A stretch of 64,000 bases of DNA. It comes from Urechis unicinctus. Taxonomy: Eukaryota > Annelida > Polychaeta > Xenopneusta > Urechidae. Below are positions 14,001 to 28,110 of this stretch, piece after piece. Where the stretch lies: assembly GCA_034190875.2 (NCBI GenBank), contig CM067343.1, positions 23,995,213 to 24,059,212 on the forward strand, given 5' to 3'. A program made the position numbers and the translations under genes. Each line of letters starts with the position of its first letter. Positions within the stretch are counted from its first letter, which is position 1. Under the pieces are notes generated by a model that was not told the origin of the DNA, did not search any database, and saw only the letters and a program-made list of their open reading frames with translations.

Positions 14001-17000
14001 TATGCAGGGGTGAATGATAGCAGGTTATCAATTGAATTAATTCCGCTTCTTCCATGAAGCTCATGAACGCGTCCTCTTTGGGTTTGTGTGTCCGGGATGC
14101 GCATGAACCAGTGATTGTTTGCTATTCCATGCAATTACGCCATTTCTTATAAGATTGAATATTGTTATGCCGTGAGGACGTGTCATTAGCCTCAAAACTA
14201 TAATGAAATACGTATGAGTATCGGTTGATTTTAGCATCACTTCCACAGATGATTCTCAAAGTTCGTAACGGAAGTATCGGTCATCAAACAACGAGTAAGG
14301 TGTGTCTATTGAAACCATAAACAAACCGCAACGACAATTAAGGTCTTTTCACGGGTAATTGTAGACACTCAACAAGTCATCTCTCGTACGTGCAGGAGAT
14401 TTACGATAACCTTTTACAGCTTTGATTTAGGGTGAACAATTTAGCACCGGAGATGTGTCAGTCATCTTGAAGCCGGAAATTAACCTGATTGTATCCTACG
14501 ATGCGTATGTTGTACTCCGCGAAGTAGATGTTGTGTTAATATATTTTATTATGTATGAGACAAGTACTTAACTCGCACATCAAGTCGTCAGTTTTAGGGA
14601 CATGACGACATGACCAAATCAAAGGGTTCTATATCAGCACAGTTGCAACTGAGTTACAGATTTGGTTACATAAAATCGCCGAACCGAACCTGATTGGCGT
14701 ACCTGCAGCTTATACCTCTATGTTAATTAATTATTCGTGATGTAATAATCAGATAGTTATAACCCAATCACTATTGAGGCCCAAGTTGAGGAATTCTCGC
14801 TACATATGGAATCCTCATTTGCACTGATTCAGTGTTACTGTCAAGAGTGAATTTATTGCGCCGTAATCATCAGCCAAAGAGGTGTCGTACTAATCAGGCT
14901 TGATGAACCTCTTGGCTTTATAATGAACAACGAAATAACTACCTCATTATACATTGAACTACCTTTTAAAACGTACACGAAAAAGTGTGAAATAAACTTG
15001 AATTTATTATGAATTCAGCGGACTCTACTGTGTGACAACGCACTCACACTAGACCACAATTCTTCTTAGTGATACTCGTGTTCGATCATTACACCAGCGC
15101 AAACGTAAACCCGAACGTCAACATAAAAAAATAAGCAACGTAAATTTGCATGGAAGCCATTACATGCGCGTGTCATCACATTAGAACATTTCCTATTGGA
15201 GGAGCTATTCGTTCATCATCTTGTTAACACTGCTTATCTGCACGCACATGTTCTATTAGCCTGGCGCCTGCTTGCGCAATGCAATCGATAGAAGACATGC
15301 TATATCCTATTGCATGCCCACTGTTTCACCAAGCTATGATTTAGTCCAAGCTGTGAAATTGATTGCCATCATGGGTTAGGACACATTGCCATCACGATTC
15401 AATTCCATTGGAAGGTCTTCAATTACTTCATAATGGAGTGATCTCGCATGTTATGGGTGTTGTAATGAACCACATCTCAGCGACCGAACTGCTCTTTTTT
15501 AAACGCCTTTTGACAAAATTCGCCTTTAGGGAAGTGCTTTATCAAAACGATCTCGAAGTAGCCCATGAGGCTTGACATCATTGTATTTTGGAAAGGTAAT
15601 ACATTGCAGTGCGCAGTGCAGTTCTGTGATTCTGCTGGCTTGGGCAACGAATGGTAACGCATTATAAGACTATTGTTCTGTGAGGGATATTTCTCATTAG
15701 AGATGTCAACGATTACCACACGAGACGAGATGTCAATATCATGGTGATAAACCAATAACTATACAGTCATGATCCGACATCATTTGATGTTTTCTTTATT
15801 ACGTAATCATAGCATGAATTGATTGTGAGACGCTAAATATATTGTTCGGTTGAGCATAGCCACCTTGAGAGAATATCAATCAATCAACGAGTCATTGTAA
15901 GGGTTCTTTAGGCAGCATCACGAAAGCCACTTCTCTCTGTGAATCTCTGATCAAGGGTCATTTCTTGGTAACAAAAGAGGAGCTTTTTGTGAAAGACTTC
16001 AAAACTAGTAAGATGACCGATTGTACGCCAGGCCTTTGATAAGTCGCATTGTCACCAATGACAATATATAATCACATACATAAACTGCAATACAGTCAAC
16101 ATAGTCATATGACAATGAATCGACAGATTTTTGAAGCGATTGATGTATCTAACTCTGAAATGAAAACCAAACAATTTGTATTCTTTTACAAGTACATGTA
16201 GTGGGCTCTAGCATTAGGGAGAACCTTCTGATTATTCCAAATATCTGCAGTATGACTATCAATTTCAACTTCTTGTGAAAGGCAATCCAAAAGTGGAAAA
16301 ACTGGTTTGTCCTCTTATGTTATGCACAACCGTAAACTACATTTGCCCTTCATTTAACATAGGCATTTACGATTCAAGCTTGTTGATTGCAGGTCATAAC
16401 GTGAATGTTAAGAGTGTGTATATGCTATGAAACACTGTAAAACTTCAGAGCACAGTGCGACGTTTGATTGGTAGTAAATTGTTAACTCCGCCTACGCTCA
16501 TTGTGCATCGCCATAGCTGGACGTCACTTGGTCATGTAAACCGGAAATAGGTTACTAAACATTGACGCACAAATAAATGGATCAGATAATGTAGGTCTAC
16601 GTGCTTCTTTCGTGGGGACTTCCTGCTATTTCTAACATCTGTCCGTGCAGGCACATGTTAAACCGATTTAATCAAGACGACATGATAAGATTAAATAGAC
16701 AGCTGTGCTTTTTGCATTGTAGAATATTTGGTAGTTAGTTACGGTATTTATGAGCTATTACGATCCAAGGCCAGTTAAGCCCCTTAGTTGCATACTCATA
16801 AGGTCACCTGGGTGGTGGGTAAGTGACTGTTCGTATGAATCAACGAAGTCAAAACTGCGCCGATTGGTGGGAAAACTCCTGCATCGATCCACACGAGCAA
16901 ATGCTCAAAGGATTTCATGGAGAAAAGCCAGATGAATTGTAAGGAACAAATGAGCTCCGGTACCCCTGTCTATTTTGACACATCCCAAACAAATAGGACA

Positions 17001-17180
17001 TCATCGTTCAAGTCTCACAAACAGTTGAAACATTGCGAAGATACCCCAGACGTGGCACAAAGCTCGAATTTGTTGCAATATTTATAGGCGCAAATGAGCG
17101 GCAGTATCACAGCACCGAAGGGCAGCAACTTGAATATTGTAAATTAAAGATGTGGACTAGTAAAGTCGCTTCATCAGATC
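14000..17180 (+). repeat. Array copy B, blocks eta, theta, iota and kappa
   Basis: Eta (about 14200-14700) matches 26.44, 39.07, 46.6, 57.65 and 62.5 kb. Theta (about 14860-15850), iota (15860-16450) and kappa (16480-17090) match copies A, D and E. At 14400 eta holds a diverged form of the motif that elsewhere reads ACGTTTTATGACGTTGATTC. No supported gene is present. Confidence 0.8.
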
Positions 17181-18780
17181 AAGGATGATCATTTGTGTTT
17201 GGCGATGCACGATGCTCTCTTTGAAGGTTATTATTGCTATCTATCATGGTCGTTTTATGCGCTCAATTTGCGCATGTACTTGTGTCTATTTGCTCAGCAA
17301 TATAATTTGTGTGTCTGTCAGTATGGCCATCTTCTTCAACTAAATGCTACTGGCCAGTTGCAATTTGGTTCATACTTTCTACTGTTAACTGCAAATCTAT
17401 GGCTGTTCGCAAGGTTGTTGCATTCCATGCAATTAAGGGTTTGTCGGATATCAATAAGCGCAGTAGTCATGGTGGGAATTAGAGTGAGTTTAGGGTAGAT
17501 GCACCTGCTAGGTATTTCTGTTTGCTAGGTCGTTCTCTGCAAGGTAGCAACTTTTATCTTAACATATAGTAATCACAGAATTGCTATAAACGCAGGCAGG
17601 TAAGGTTATAATGGGAATCTGAGTGAGGAGCAAGGCGGGTCGCACGTAAATTCGGGATAGGTATAATCAGGACTAAGTTCGCAGGTGGGTAGCTTCTTTG
17701 GAACAATCTGCAAAGGAATCTACCATACCATCCTCATCAATGATGTTGACGGATTATTTACTGAAGCTGTATATACTGCTTGATGTGAGAGAGGTATTGC
17801 GCACGTTTGCAACCCAGTCGAATTAAGCATAAAGTAACCCATTCCCTAACTGCAGCGGTCTGTGCTCGTCTAGCCTTGTGTATCAATATGGAGATTTTAT
17901 CAGGTCAATATTTGTAGCATAGTCGGCCTCTTAAATTGTCACAGCAGATAACATACCAGGTAAGCTACCCCAGATAACCGCATAGACTATATGCTTATAT
18001 GGAGGATATATTGGTCACATTTGAGTAGTCGGAATAAACCGCAATTTCTCATTTTCTGAAACGACCCAGCTGCATCTCATAATTGTCTTGACACCAATAA
18101 ATTGAACATGCCATGCAATGAATGTCTTTCATTGCGGTCGTATCCTCACTTTCCGTTTAACGCTTGGTTGATGATCCTCGTTGGCAGAGTGACCCCATGG
18201 CAGAATGGATTAGTGAGATAACATATTAGTAAAAGGGATTGGGATTGATGATCTATGTGTGTAATCGTATGTGAAAACATCTCTGCCCTGATCCATATTA
18301 AATTCTAACGTCCGCGACAGATACACATTATCCGTTTGAATGTACGCCCTGCATATCAATCTTCCAATTTGTAATTTTAACTCCTTCCACATGGCATCAG
18401 TGTGGCGATGGTCCGGTTATCGTGAATGCGCACGTATTTGTGAATATTTGTACAGTGATTTCATCATACCATTTCCACTTGCTAGGATCACAGTCGCATG
18501 GTAAAAACTAGGAAAAAGATGAAACCAATGTAGTTTAATAGCCACATCATTGTTGGATCTCATTAGCACGTTTGATTTGCCCGTCAGTGTCATCTGAGAT
18601 CGCTGGGGAATAAATGAGACAAAACTGGTTACAAATGGGTTGACATATTTGGAATAGTGGCAGCAGTAGAACAGTTCGCATATTGCCACGGTATGATTGC
18701 AATTCCTTGCAAACCGCTGTCATTAAGTACAAACACATTTGAAAGGAGTGTTATTGCAATATGCAAGTAAATATTATGGA
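17180..18780 (+). repeat. Array copy B, blocks mu and nu
   Basis: Mu is 17180-17700. Nu (17700-18420) includes GACGGATTATTTACTGAAGC and CGTTTGCAACCCAGTCGAAT and matches 42.52-43.44 kb at roughly 95% over the first 190 bases, as well as 51.15-52.8 kb. The part at 18420-18780 (GTATTTGTGAATATTTGTAC, GATCTCATTAGCACG) matches 52.98-53.3 kb and more weakly 24.77-24.96 kb. The 101-codon frame at 17193-17498 is not kept in the other mu copies. Confidence 0.8.
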
Positions 18781-20906
18781 ATGTGGTATCGCTTTGATTG
18801 ACTGTGTATTGATTGACTTTGTATAACTGTATTAATCTGTATTTGTTGTAATTGAATGCTGCTTAGAACACATTTGTTTTCCATGTCAAGGGTCGGAGAT
18901 CGGCTACCTGTTTTAAGCATATGGTTAGTGTCGTTTATGTGTGTGTATTGTAATACACCCACCCCACTCCACACTACCTTCCATCCCTACCAATGAAGTG
19001 TTAAATAAGTAGACCGCAAAATGTCTGCACAAAATAAACTGTATGCGCTGTAGACGCGAGGTCGTACAAACCATTAAAAAGACCATGTCATTGTAAAATC
19101 TTACTGTTTCTTAGACAAATAAATAGAGGATGCAAGTTACATTGTATCTATCATGGAAGAAAATAAGAGATTATAACCTTCTATCAAATGAACTATATGA
19201 AATAACAAACAAACACACAACGTAATAATAACAAAAATGCTACAAATGCAGAAAGGACGCTATTGTACATGAGATGAAGCAAATATCATAAATATATCAT
19301 TGCATGGTGTTTGCCAAAATGCCGTTTTTGGACAATTTCCAATCGGAATATGCATTCACCAAAGGGCAAACGCTCATCAAGTTTTCAATTGCATGAACTT
19401 GGAGGGTTTCATAGCATCATAAAATCAAACCTGACCAGTGATATGGCAGCTGTGCTGAATCTAAAAATAAACTACCTCATGATATGGTTGCTGTGCTGAA
19501 TCTAAAAATATACAACCTCTTGTACCCATTGGGCAGACAAGCAAATTCTAATTCATCATTGCTTACAACGAATCCACTCACTTACTTGTATATGCCTTGT
19601 TCTGTATATATACCTTTCACAAGTGTATTTAGAAGAGACGGGATACAAAAACGACACATCATTTGAAGCGTCTATTACATGTTGCTTCTAAAGCAACATG
19701 TATGTAGATAAAACAAGAAACTGTAACGACACTTCATTAGTAGAGTCACCGTCATGTTGCTTCCGCAACAAGCTAGCACATGCATGATAATTTATTTCAT
19801 TACTTACCATTAAACATTACAACGAGATGTATTGTGAAAGATTGCGCTAAAAATCATCACATCAAGCACAGGCTTTGCTCTGTTCTAGGCAACGGAACAG
19901 TGGTGGAAGGAGTACAGTGGTAATATAATTTATCCAATTACAATACACCTAGTCCGAATTTCCCGAGATCACATAATACCCGAAATTTTTTTATTAATTT
20001 CGTGCACAAATGACATTTAAGGCAGTAAAGCAATTGCTGCTTAGACTCAGGTATGCCATTAAACCGCCACAATGTGACCAAACATAAAGCACCTTCATCG
20101 ATTCCCAATGCAATACTTCATTTATTGCTTCCATTACACGATTGAGTATTGATTTCATATACTGCAATTCTAGCTCAGAGATTCGATTGATGTTTATTTT
20201 CAATGTGATTCAGTTTATCGTGCGCAAACAGGCTGGCATATATGGCTATCGGCTTCCTGTCGGGAAATGAACGTTCAACAACACTGATAGATATAAATGG
20301 CCGGATTGTAAAACCTCTTGGTATTCCATACACAGTCATTGTCAATATTGTATTCGGGGATAAATCGTCCAATAAGGCGTGTTGGTCTCATTGGACCCCA
20401 TATATCACAGTCAATGCTCCGATGTCCCCTAAATTATAATGTTTCCAAATGAACGGCTATCAGACTATAACTAAATTAATGCAACTTGGCCCTCTAATGG
20501 AAGTCAATCAAAGTCATATCATGCACCGCTAAGTAAGAGTCAAACAAGACCCACGATTCTTCATGATACAGCCATCATTAAACTGATCACTGCTAATCAA
20601 ATAATCCACCTCCCTGGCTGATTCATTGGCAATCAATTAATCAGACTTTTTTCTTCATTGGCTAATAAGTAATCTCTCCAGCTGCCTTTCTTCTGACTTA
20701 ACAAACTTGTATTTCCGTGCAATGCGCATCAGGCTGGTGATGTAAGATGCCTCCTGGATTGTACAACAATTGGTTGTAGGAAATCGAAAACAACAACGAT
20801 GTGTTTCTTCGGGGCAGACTAAAGTATAACTTCGCAAATAAAGCACGGTGACACAAAGAAAACTCCCCTTTTGAGCAGTAACAATCCGTCAAATCGCTGT
20901 TGTACA
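18780..20906 (+). repeat. Array copy B, blocks xi, omicron and pi
   Basis: Xi (18780-19985) matches 35.33-36.4, 43.45-44.46 and 54.4-55.44 kb (GGATGCAAG..ACATTGTA, GCCTTGTTCTGTATATATAC, CACAGGCTTTGCTCTGTTCT). Omicron (19990-20450) matches 36.5-37.1, 44.47-44.65, 55.45-55.9 and 60.35-60.74 kb. Pi (20450-20906) matches 37.1-37.7 kb loosely. Around 19670-19695 is a short inverted word, ACATGTTGCTTCTAAAGCAA, followed by CATGT. Frames here are short and not conserved. Confidence 0.8.
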
Positions 20907-21655
20907 TGTTACGAAAGGAATAGAGGGACTAGTATAATGTTGAAGGGAAAAAGGGTCTCTTATACAATTATAACATATCTGAAATATCATTATTCGTAGC
21001 AGATATTGGTAAAGATAATACCTTCATATAATGTTAGCCACTTTGTGTCGAACAAGTGTATACATGTATCTATAAAGATGATGCAATGTGTGAAGCCAAC
21101 GACTCAAACACTTTAGGCGTCCTCATTGTCATGGTTTAACATCTTCTGGTCAAACAAAGTTCAAACCAATGCTTTGTGTTTAGCACACAATAATATGAAC
21201 ATGTTTTGCGTAAGTTTAGGAGCTTATAAGAATGCGTTACTGCTAGAAGATAATACAAACTCGCTGCGAATAACTATTTCTTCATGGTATGTTGTCTTCT
21301 ATGCTTGTAGAAGGCACGGTATTAAGTAATATTCCGACTCCGGCTCGTCTTTAATTACCATCCTTGTCTCCGTCCAGATTTTACTTCTTTAAAATTGATC
21401 CCCTGTGTTGAAATCATTCATAATTGCCGACTACAGCATGAATACTGCATAAGGCAAATTAAATGCGCAATAAGAAAATTCTGAATAATTGATCAAAGCA
21501 ATGTCATGCGCTGCCCTCCATTCCCAATCGAAGTGTCTGTGTGTCATGATACGTGTAGAATCACTTGGGTTTTATACTATTCTATATCAGTAGTTAACTG
21601 TCAATTGTTTTCAATTATAAGCTTTGAAATATTCGTTTATGTTGGGGCTAACATC
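20907..21655 (+). repeat. Array copy C, blocks alpha (diverged) and beta
   Basis: Alpha starts with TTACGAAAGGAATAGAGGGA, matching position 166 and 11377, but most of its later part is deleted or diverged. Beta (about 21262-21655) is clear: TTAATTACCATCCTTGTCTCC, ACTGCATAAGGCAAATT. No supported gene is present. Confidence 0.75.
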
Positions 21656-21802
21656 GATCCACAGCATAACTCACCTCTGGCTCGCAGCCATTCGCAGCAT
21701 AACTCATCGGTGGCTCATTAACCACCCGCAGCATAACTCACAGGTGGCTCACAACCATCTACAGCATTACTCACGGGTGGATCACAACCACCCGCAGCAA
21801 AC
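21656..21802 (+). repeat. Gamma minisatellite, about four units of 30-33 bp
   Basis: The unit reads approximately CCGCAGCATAACTCACCGGT followed by GGCTCACAACCA. Copies differ by a few bases and vary from 30 to 34 bp. The same minisatellite sits at the same place in copies F (45.17 kb), G (56.4 kb) and H (61.08 kb) with different copy numbers. Copies A and D retain at most one decayed unit. The repeated peptide in one frame is an artefact. Confidence 0.9.
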
Positions 21803-23300
21803 AATGCTGAAGATTTTCTATAACGTTTTATGACCTTGATTCCATGTGAACAACTAAGAGCCGCAAACGTGCCTACTTAGTTATTACCCTCATATTCTTT
21901 TAGGTAGTTTATGAATGTTCCAATGGCCATATGTCATTATTACAATTGCACATCTGCGTCGGCGTGGATTATAATTATATCGGTGAGGGCTGAACATATT
22001 TGTGATTTTCAAAGGTTCGTGTCTGGCTCTCATCAGACTCTGTTCAATCGCCGCTTCGTTCACTTATTACGATACGAAATATGGTCTTAGAACAATGCAA
22101 CCGTCTGCAATTTAAGTGTCTACAAAGTCGATTGTATATCGCGGTAATCACTGTCTTGTGATTGATGTACTTGGAAAAGCACGTCATTAGTTCTGCCACC
22201 TCGTCCGCTTTAATCTCTGGTGTTTTATCAAACGACAAGCGTTATCTTCAATTAATCGTGTCGTTATGATCATATATTTCGATACCTCTTTCGGCATGGT
22301 TCAGATACATGGATATTAGAACCATGTCGTGGATATTTAGATACGATGTAATGTAAATCAGTAGTAAAGAATAGAGAATGCTCGCAGCCACTCGGCTGGA
22401 TCTACATAATGATTCCGCAAAATTTTACCTATCAAATAGCTTGCATTGTTTTTTATTAAAGTCTTGTCTGTCCTGCATTTGAATTGTTCGGGTTTATCCA
22501 TAACTTAAATTGCCTGTATTCACGTAAAACAATTAGGTCGCCTTAACCAGTATCGATTGAGCATGGTTCTAATTAGTGTGGCAGAATAACGTTGCCACTT
22601 TATCGTTGAGGTGTGGATCGATATTCGCACCTGTGCCTCGCCATCAATGGGTAAATTAGGGTCATTGTGTGCTGACAGCACTTAAACTCAGGCGCTTAGT
22701 CCTTAATAAGACTACTGCTTGAACGGGGAGGGGGTGGATGTGTGGTGCCTTTTGTGAATCTATGCACAACCACTTGTGCTGGGATTTTGTAAAGGGACAA
22801 CAACGATCACACAATCCTTCTCGACTTCAATAACCTCGCAAAAGTAATTAGTTAGATAGAAGACTACATTATTAGAAATTTGATTGACAGATTTCAATAA
22901 GAAAGAGCGAGCTTAACGGTGTTTTCTCTCAATATGATGTGATAGCAGCATAGTCATCACCTTAATTAAAGCAATGCTGGGGTTCTTGACACTTCACGCT
23001 ATCAATTTTTATTTTGCGTATAGGCTGCTTTAAAGTTTCGCTTCTACAGATAGTTATCAAACGCACTGCGGTACTGTTCCATCGCTCGTCCAAAAACATA
23101 TAGGTTGTGTTTCAAACAAACACGCATTGACAATCAAGGTCTATCCACATGTGTACAGCAAACTGTTTACTGTAGTAGGCACTCACTCACCCCTCTCTCG
23201 TACATGAAAGGGATTTCCCATAACGTTTTATGACGTTGATTCAATGTGAACATCTGAGCGCCGGAAACATGGCCGTCACGCTCCCTCCTGTTCTTTTTTA
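21803..23300 (+). repeat. Array copy C, blocks delta, zeta and eta (short form)
   Basis: Delta is 21930-22500 and zeta is 22660-23000; epsilon is absent. Eta (23020-23300) is cut short: directly after the second ACGTTTTATGACGTTGATTC motif (23223) the sequence goes through GTCACGCTCCCTCC into mu. Copy G has the same shortcut at 57.86-57.95 kb. Copies F and H instead continue with a longer eta. No supported gene is present. Confidence 0.75.
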
Positions 23301-24960
23301 CTGGTTAAATTACAGTTGTTAAGTGATTTGTGAAATGAAATACTAATATATAGCCAATATGATGGCAGTTTCGCCTTTAGGGGCTCCAGTTACTTAAACG
23401 TCTGTTAATTAAAGCCGTAGACTAGTAAATTTTTCTTCATCAGATCATGGATGATTGTTTGTCGTTAGCATTGGACGAAGCTCTCTTGGAAGGTTGTTCT
23501 TGCTTCCTGTCATGGTACTTTTATCAGTAATTTGATTTGTGCGCCTGTCTACATGACCATCGGTTATAACCAACAAAATCCAACAAGCCAGCGGAGAATT
23601 GGTTCATACTTGCAGCTGTCAGAAGCAAATTTATGGCTGTTGGCAAGGTTGTTGCCTTCAATGCCATAACGTAGTTGTTTTATTACAATACACATGGCAC
23701 CTGATAACAGCGAGCGCAGTGGTCACGGTGGGAACTAGAGTAGGATCAGGGAGTAATCAGCCGGTACACAATTCAGTACGCTAGGCCGTCCTCTGCAAAG
23801 TGGAAACGTTTATATCAACAAACATAAATCACCGAATTGCTATAAGCGTAGGGAAGGGTTACGACAGGAATCAAGGTGGGGGTCACACGTCGATACGGAA
23901 TAGGACAGAGTAAGGTTTAAGGATGGGTAACTGTTGAGGCTTAGGTAGGGGAGCATTGCATTGTGCATTGCTATCAAATGTCAGAACGTACAGACCTGTT
24001 CAGAGCCTTCAATATGGTACCAGTCGTCTTATATGCAATTTCAATTACATATTTGAAACGGTTTGTGAGATTCTGTATAAATATTTGACGAATATGAGGG
24101 CACGTCTTCTTAAAGAGCAAGCTTATCACAACACCGAGTTGCATCAACCTGAACATTTATCAATTAAAGCCGTAGACCAGTATATGTGGCTTTATATGAC
24201 CAATTCGTTTAAGTCCTGGTTGACATTTATTACATTTGTCCGTGGAGGTCATAAATATAAGCTATTTAATCAATTGCAACGCATTGTTATATTTTAAGAC
24301 ACTCTTACATTCGTCATGGTGCCACCCTTATCACTACCATGACCCCACCCTTGCGCCAACAATATCCGCCCTCACCCGGCCTCCGTTAATGATTGGTAAA
24401 CGATCTGTTGTAGACCATTATTCTATCAGTCAATTAACTGTCATTCGAGCATGGCCCTTCAAAACAGTGGGGCTCTGTTTGCGCATCAGAGCTTTTCAAG
24501 TAATAAACCATTCTTCTTAGATAATTACTCGTCCATGGGTCTATTGGAGCAAGTCAAGCAGATTTATTGTTGTAGTTGTGAAGGCCAATGTTTGCTATTT
24601 CATCAAAGACAAATCTCGACAACTTATCGATGAAATATATTTTTACGTAGGCAATAGAACAAGACCCGAGCAATAGTGTACGACAAGTACACAAATATTT
24701 CATTTACGGGACACCCTTAATATCAAACTCCCTATTTTCAGTTATCACTTTTTTTTTACCGGGCCTCATGAGCACATTTGATTTGACAACCATCGTCTTC
24801 TGAGATCACGGGGGAACATAATTATACTTAACTGGTGAAAGATTAGTTGACATATCAGAAATTGGAACCTAGTGGCAATAAAGGACCAGTTAATAATGTT
24901 GCCACGCTGTGATTGAATAGCACACCTGCTACACTCTGAGAACGGCACTGCTTTTAAATA
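23300..24960 (+). repeat. Array copy C, blocks mu and nu (rearranged)
   Basis: Mu (23300-23960) is clear. Positions 23960-24300 resemble the ATTATAAATTCAAATATTTG..GGTCGCTTTAT module found at 34.02, 42.74 and 51.39 kb. Positions 24300-24660 match 34.26-34.5 and 51.6-51.88 kb (TATCCGCC, CTGTTGTAGACCATTATTC). Positions 24770-24960 match 18.55-18.75 and 53.1-53.3 kb. A 113-codon plus frame (23956-24297) lies in the module but is broken in the related copies, so I do not call it. Confidence 0.65.
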
Positions 24961-26685
24961 GTCACTTTGTCACTAGTATGATTTGTCTTTATTAAAAAAC
25001 TATTCTCTAACTGCCTATCTTATATCCTAAGAAGTTATAATCTTCATGTAATACACTAAAAAGCTGGATATGTAAGACGCCGACTAGACTTTAAAAGAAT
25101 AAGTTAATAAACCAAAACATTGTGTGTTCAAAGCAAAGCTGTCATGTCTATTTATGGCCAAGACTCTCAGGTATGTGAAGTACCATGCGGATAAGGCACA
25201 ATAACTTCAATTTAAGTGCTAGCCAATAAATGAAAGCAATGTCATGCATTGCCAAATTAAGCTTACATATTCGATGTCCCACAATTCTTCATAAAACTTT
25301 ATGCGATTTATGAAAAGTTTAGAATGACTTGTACGCTGTGCTTTATTGGTAGTTAATGGTCAATGTGTTTTCAATTAACTCCTGCAAAGTCCAAATTCAG
25401 CTCTTAAATATTCGTATATATTGCTCGCAATCATCCGCAGCTTAAATCGTCCTTTGAAGACAATTGCATAACATTAATCCTAAAGGAAACATTCAAATGA
25501 AATTAAACAATAATGAATGAATGGAAATTGTTGACTGTGATTGAGATATAAGAACGACTGATTGGCATTTAGAATAAAATATAAGAAGGTATTCCTATCT
25601 GTGTATTAGTAAGTGTGGCAATTGGTATACGTGTTAAAAAGTACATGAATGATCTATTGTCCATATGTCAGTGTTGAAACTGGACCTCTGGGTATATGTG
25701 AATTATAATCATCTCAGTGTGAGATGGGTTTATATTATGTCACACGCATAGGCTCGTGTCATGCCGTCATTAACTTATTAAAACGCGAAATAACGTCTTA
25801 GAACAATGCAACCATTATCAATTTTAGTGTTCATTGTGTGCCAATAGCACTTCCATTTATGCGATATGTGCTTAACTGACTCAAGCATGTGTTCATATTT
25901 GAGCATCGATCAATTAATCATCCATTAGCACTAGGATATCGAAATGACACCAATGGCATTTCCGCAAAGATAATCATTAATAATCAAACATAGGGTCCGT
26001 GTTAGATCCCATTAGGTGCAAACTATAAAAAAAGAACTTCATCGGAAGATCGATTCCCCCCGTTTATTACACATAGACAACGGCTCGGAGGGGCGTGGTG
26101 AGGCGCAGAGCGGGCGTAGAAGTGAAGCTTCAGGAATCTTTTTTGAGACTATGCACCAACATTTGTGCTGTGACAGCAGCTTAGCTATCGCTTTAATGAA
26201 TGTTTTGCTGGGGTTAATGATGCCTCACGTTATCAATTTAAATGATTCCGCTTTTTTTTTTAATGATTCTTTTCCGTGGAGACCACAATCGCTTCCTCTT
26301 ATGGTTTGTTTTTCAACGGGATGCGCAAATATTGCTGACTGCGTAAATATTGCTATGCCATTTGTTGTTGGATTGAATATTGTTGTGGCGTAAGATCGTG
26401 TCATGAGCCTTCAGTTTATTATGAATATTAAGAAATACGTATGCGCATGGGCTGATTTTAGTATCACTTCCTCCAAAGATTCTCAAACTTCATAACGGAA
26501 CTATTTCATCAGTCGTCAAGCAAATCGTAAAGTACGTATGTTGAAATCAGAAAAAGCACGCATTGGCAATCGGGGTCTATTCACGTGCCAAAGCATAAGA
26601 ATAATTGTAGTAGACACTCCGCCACTAATCTCGTGCAGGTGATTTCAGATAACTTCGTTTCGCTTTGATCTGTTGTGACTGACGA

Positions 26686-26686
<1 letters not shown>
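24960..26686 (+). repeat. Array copy D, blocks pi, beta, delta, zeta and eta
   Basis: Pi (24980-25140) matches 37.59-37.74 kb (TCATGTAATACAC, AAGACGCCGAC, CCAAAACATTGTGT). Beta is 25200-25460, delta 25660-25830 and zeta 25835-26400, with eta from 26440. Alpha is absent. Between beta and delta (25460-25650) I see only AT-rich sequence. Eta is cut off by a microsatellite at 26687. A 125-codon frame at 26016-26393 crosses zeta and is not conserved. Confidence 0.75.
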
Positions 26687-27396
<710 letters not shown>

Positions 27397-28110
27397 CAGC
27401 CGCATTAGTCGACAGTCACCCCGAATGTGCTGTTCATTCTACCTCAAGACATTGTGTCTGCGTATGCTTAAGTAGTTGGATCTACTCTTGGTTCGAAAGA
27501 ACATGATTGTTGGTCGACTAAAGCCATCTACAATGCCAAAGGGTGAATATAAACAACCTAATGCATTCACAATACTTTTGATGATATTGAAAAATAACTT
27601 TTTAAGCTTGTCTAGATTATTAGTCATGGTACCTGTAGACAAAGCTCGTGTGGAAGACATAATCTTATTTATTTCGGTTCTCATATTCAATGCTTCCCAT
27701 ACACACCACCCACCCCACCACCCACCCGCCACACTACACCTTGTCAAAACCAAGATCATACAGTTGATCTTTAAGACACAACCCAATCAATTACAGTGCC
27801 TCAGCTGATGTGCGATTGCTGCATAATTCAATCTCATATCAATTTTATATCATAATTTATCGAACCTTGATTCTATTTGCTGTCCACAATCCAGCCCTTA
27901 TTTACATATGATATTCTTTTTTTATTTTTATATTGCGGAATCAGCAATTACATTCTCATTCTAAGCTAGATATCGAGCAATGGAATATAGGTTGTTTAAC
28001 GCTCAGTGACTCGAATTCATTGTAATATAATTATAGCATACCGTTTCTCGTTACCTGGATATATCTTTAAACTTTGCTCTTGATCCATAGTAATTGATCA
28101 CGTCTAGTAG
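27397..28110. other. Unique segment with overlapping open frames
   Basis: This stretch is not found elsewhere in the window. A minus-strand frame (27786-27439) includes MRTEINKIMSSTRALSTG and SPFGIVDGFSRPTIMFF and ends at a TAG that overlaps a weak GAG|GTAGAA donor. An almost antiparallel plus frame covers 27476-27808. The minus frame looks more protein-like in its lower part, but upstream of it lies a purine-rich run (a CACC-rich tract on the plus strand, 27697-27735) and no good acceptor. No family is recognised. From 27820 to 28110 I see nothing beyond AT-rich DNA. Confidence 0.25.

Noticed and set aside
21656-21802. CRISPR-like array of 30-33 bp units
   Set aside because: Units are contiguous with no unique spacers, repeats vary in sequence, no cas genes are present and the genome looks eukaryotic.
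23956-24297. 113-codon open frame with ordinary composition
   Set aside because: Lies in an array module whose copies at 34.0, 42.7 and 51.4 kb are broken in this frame.
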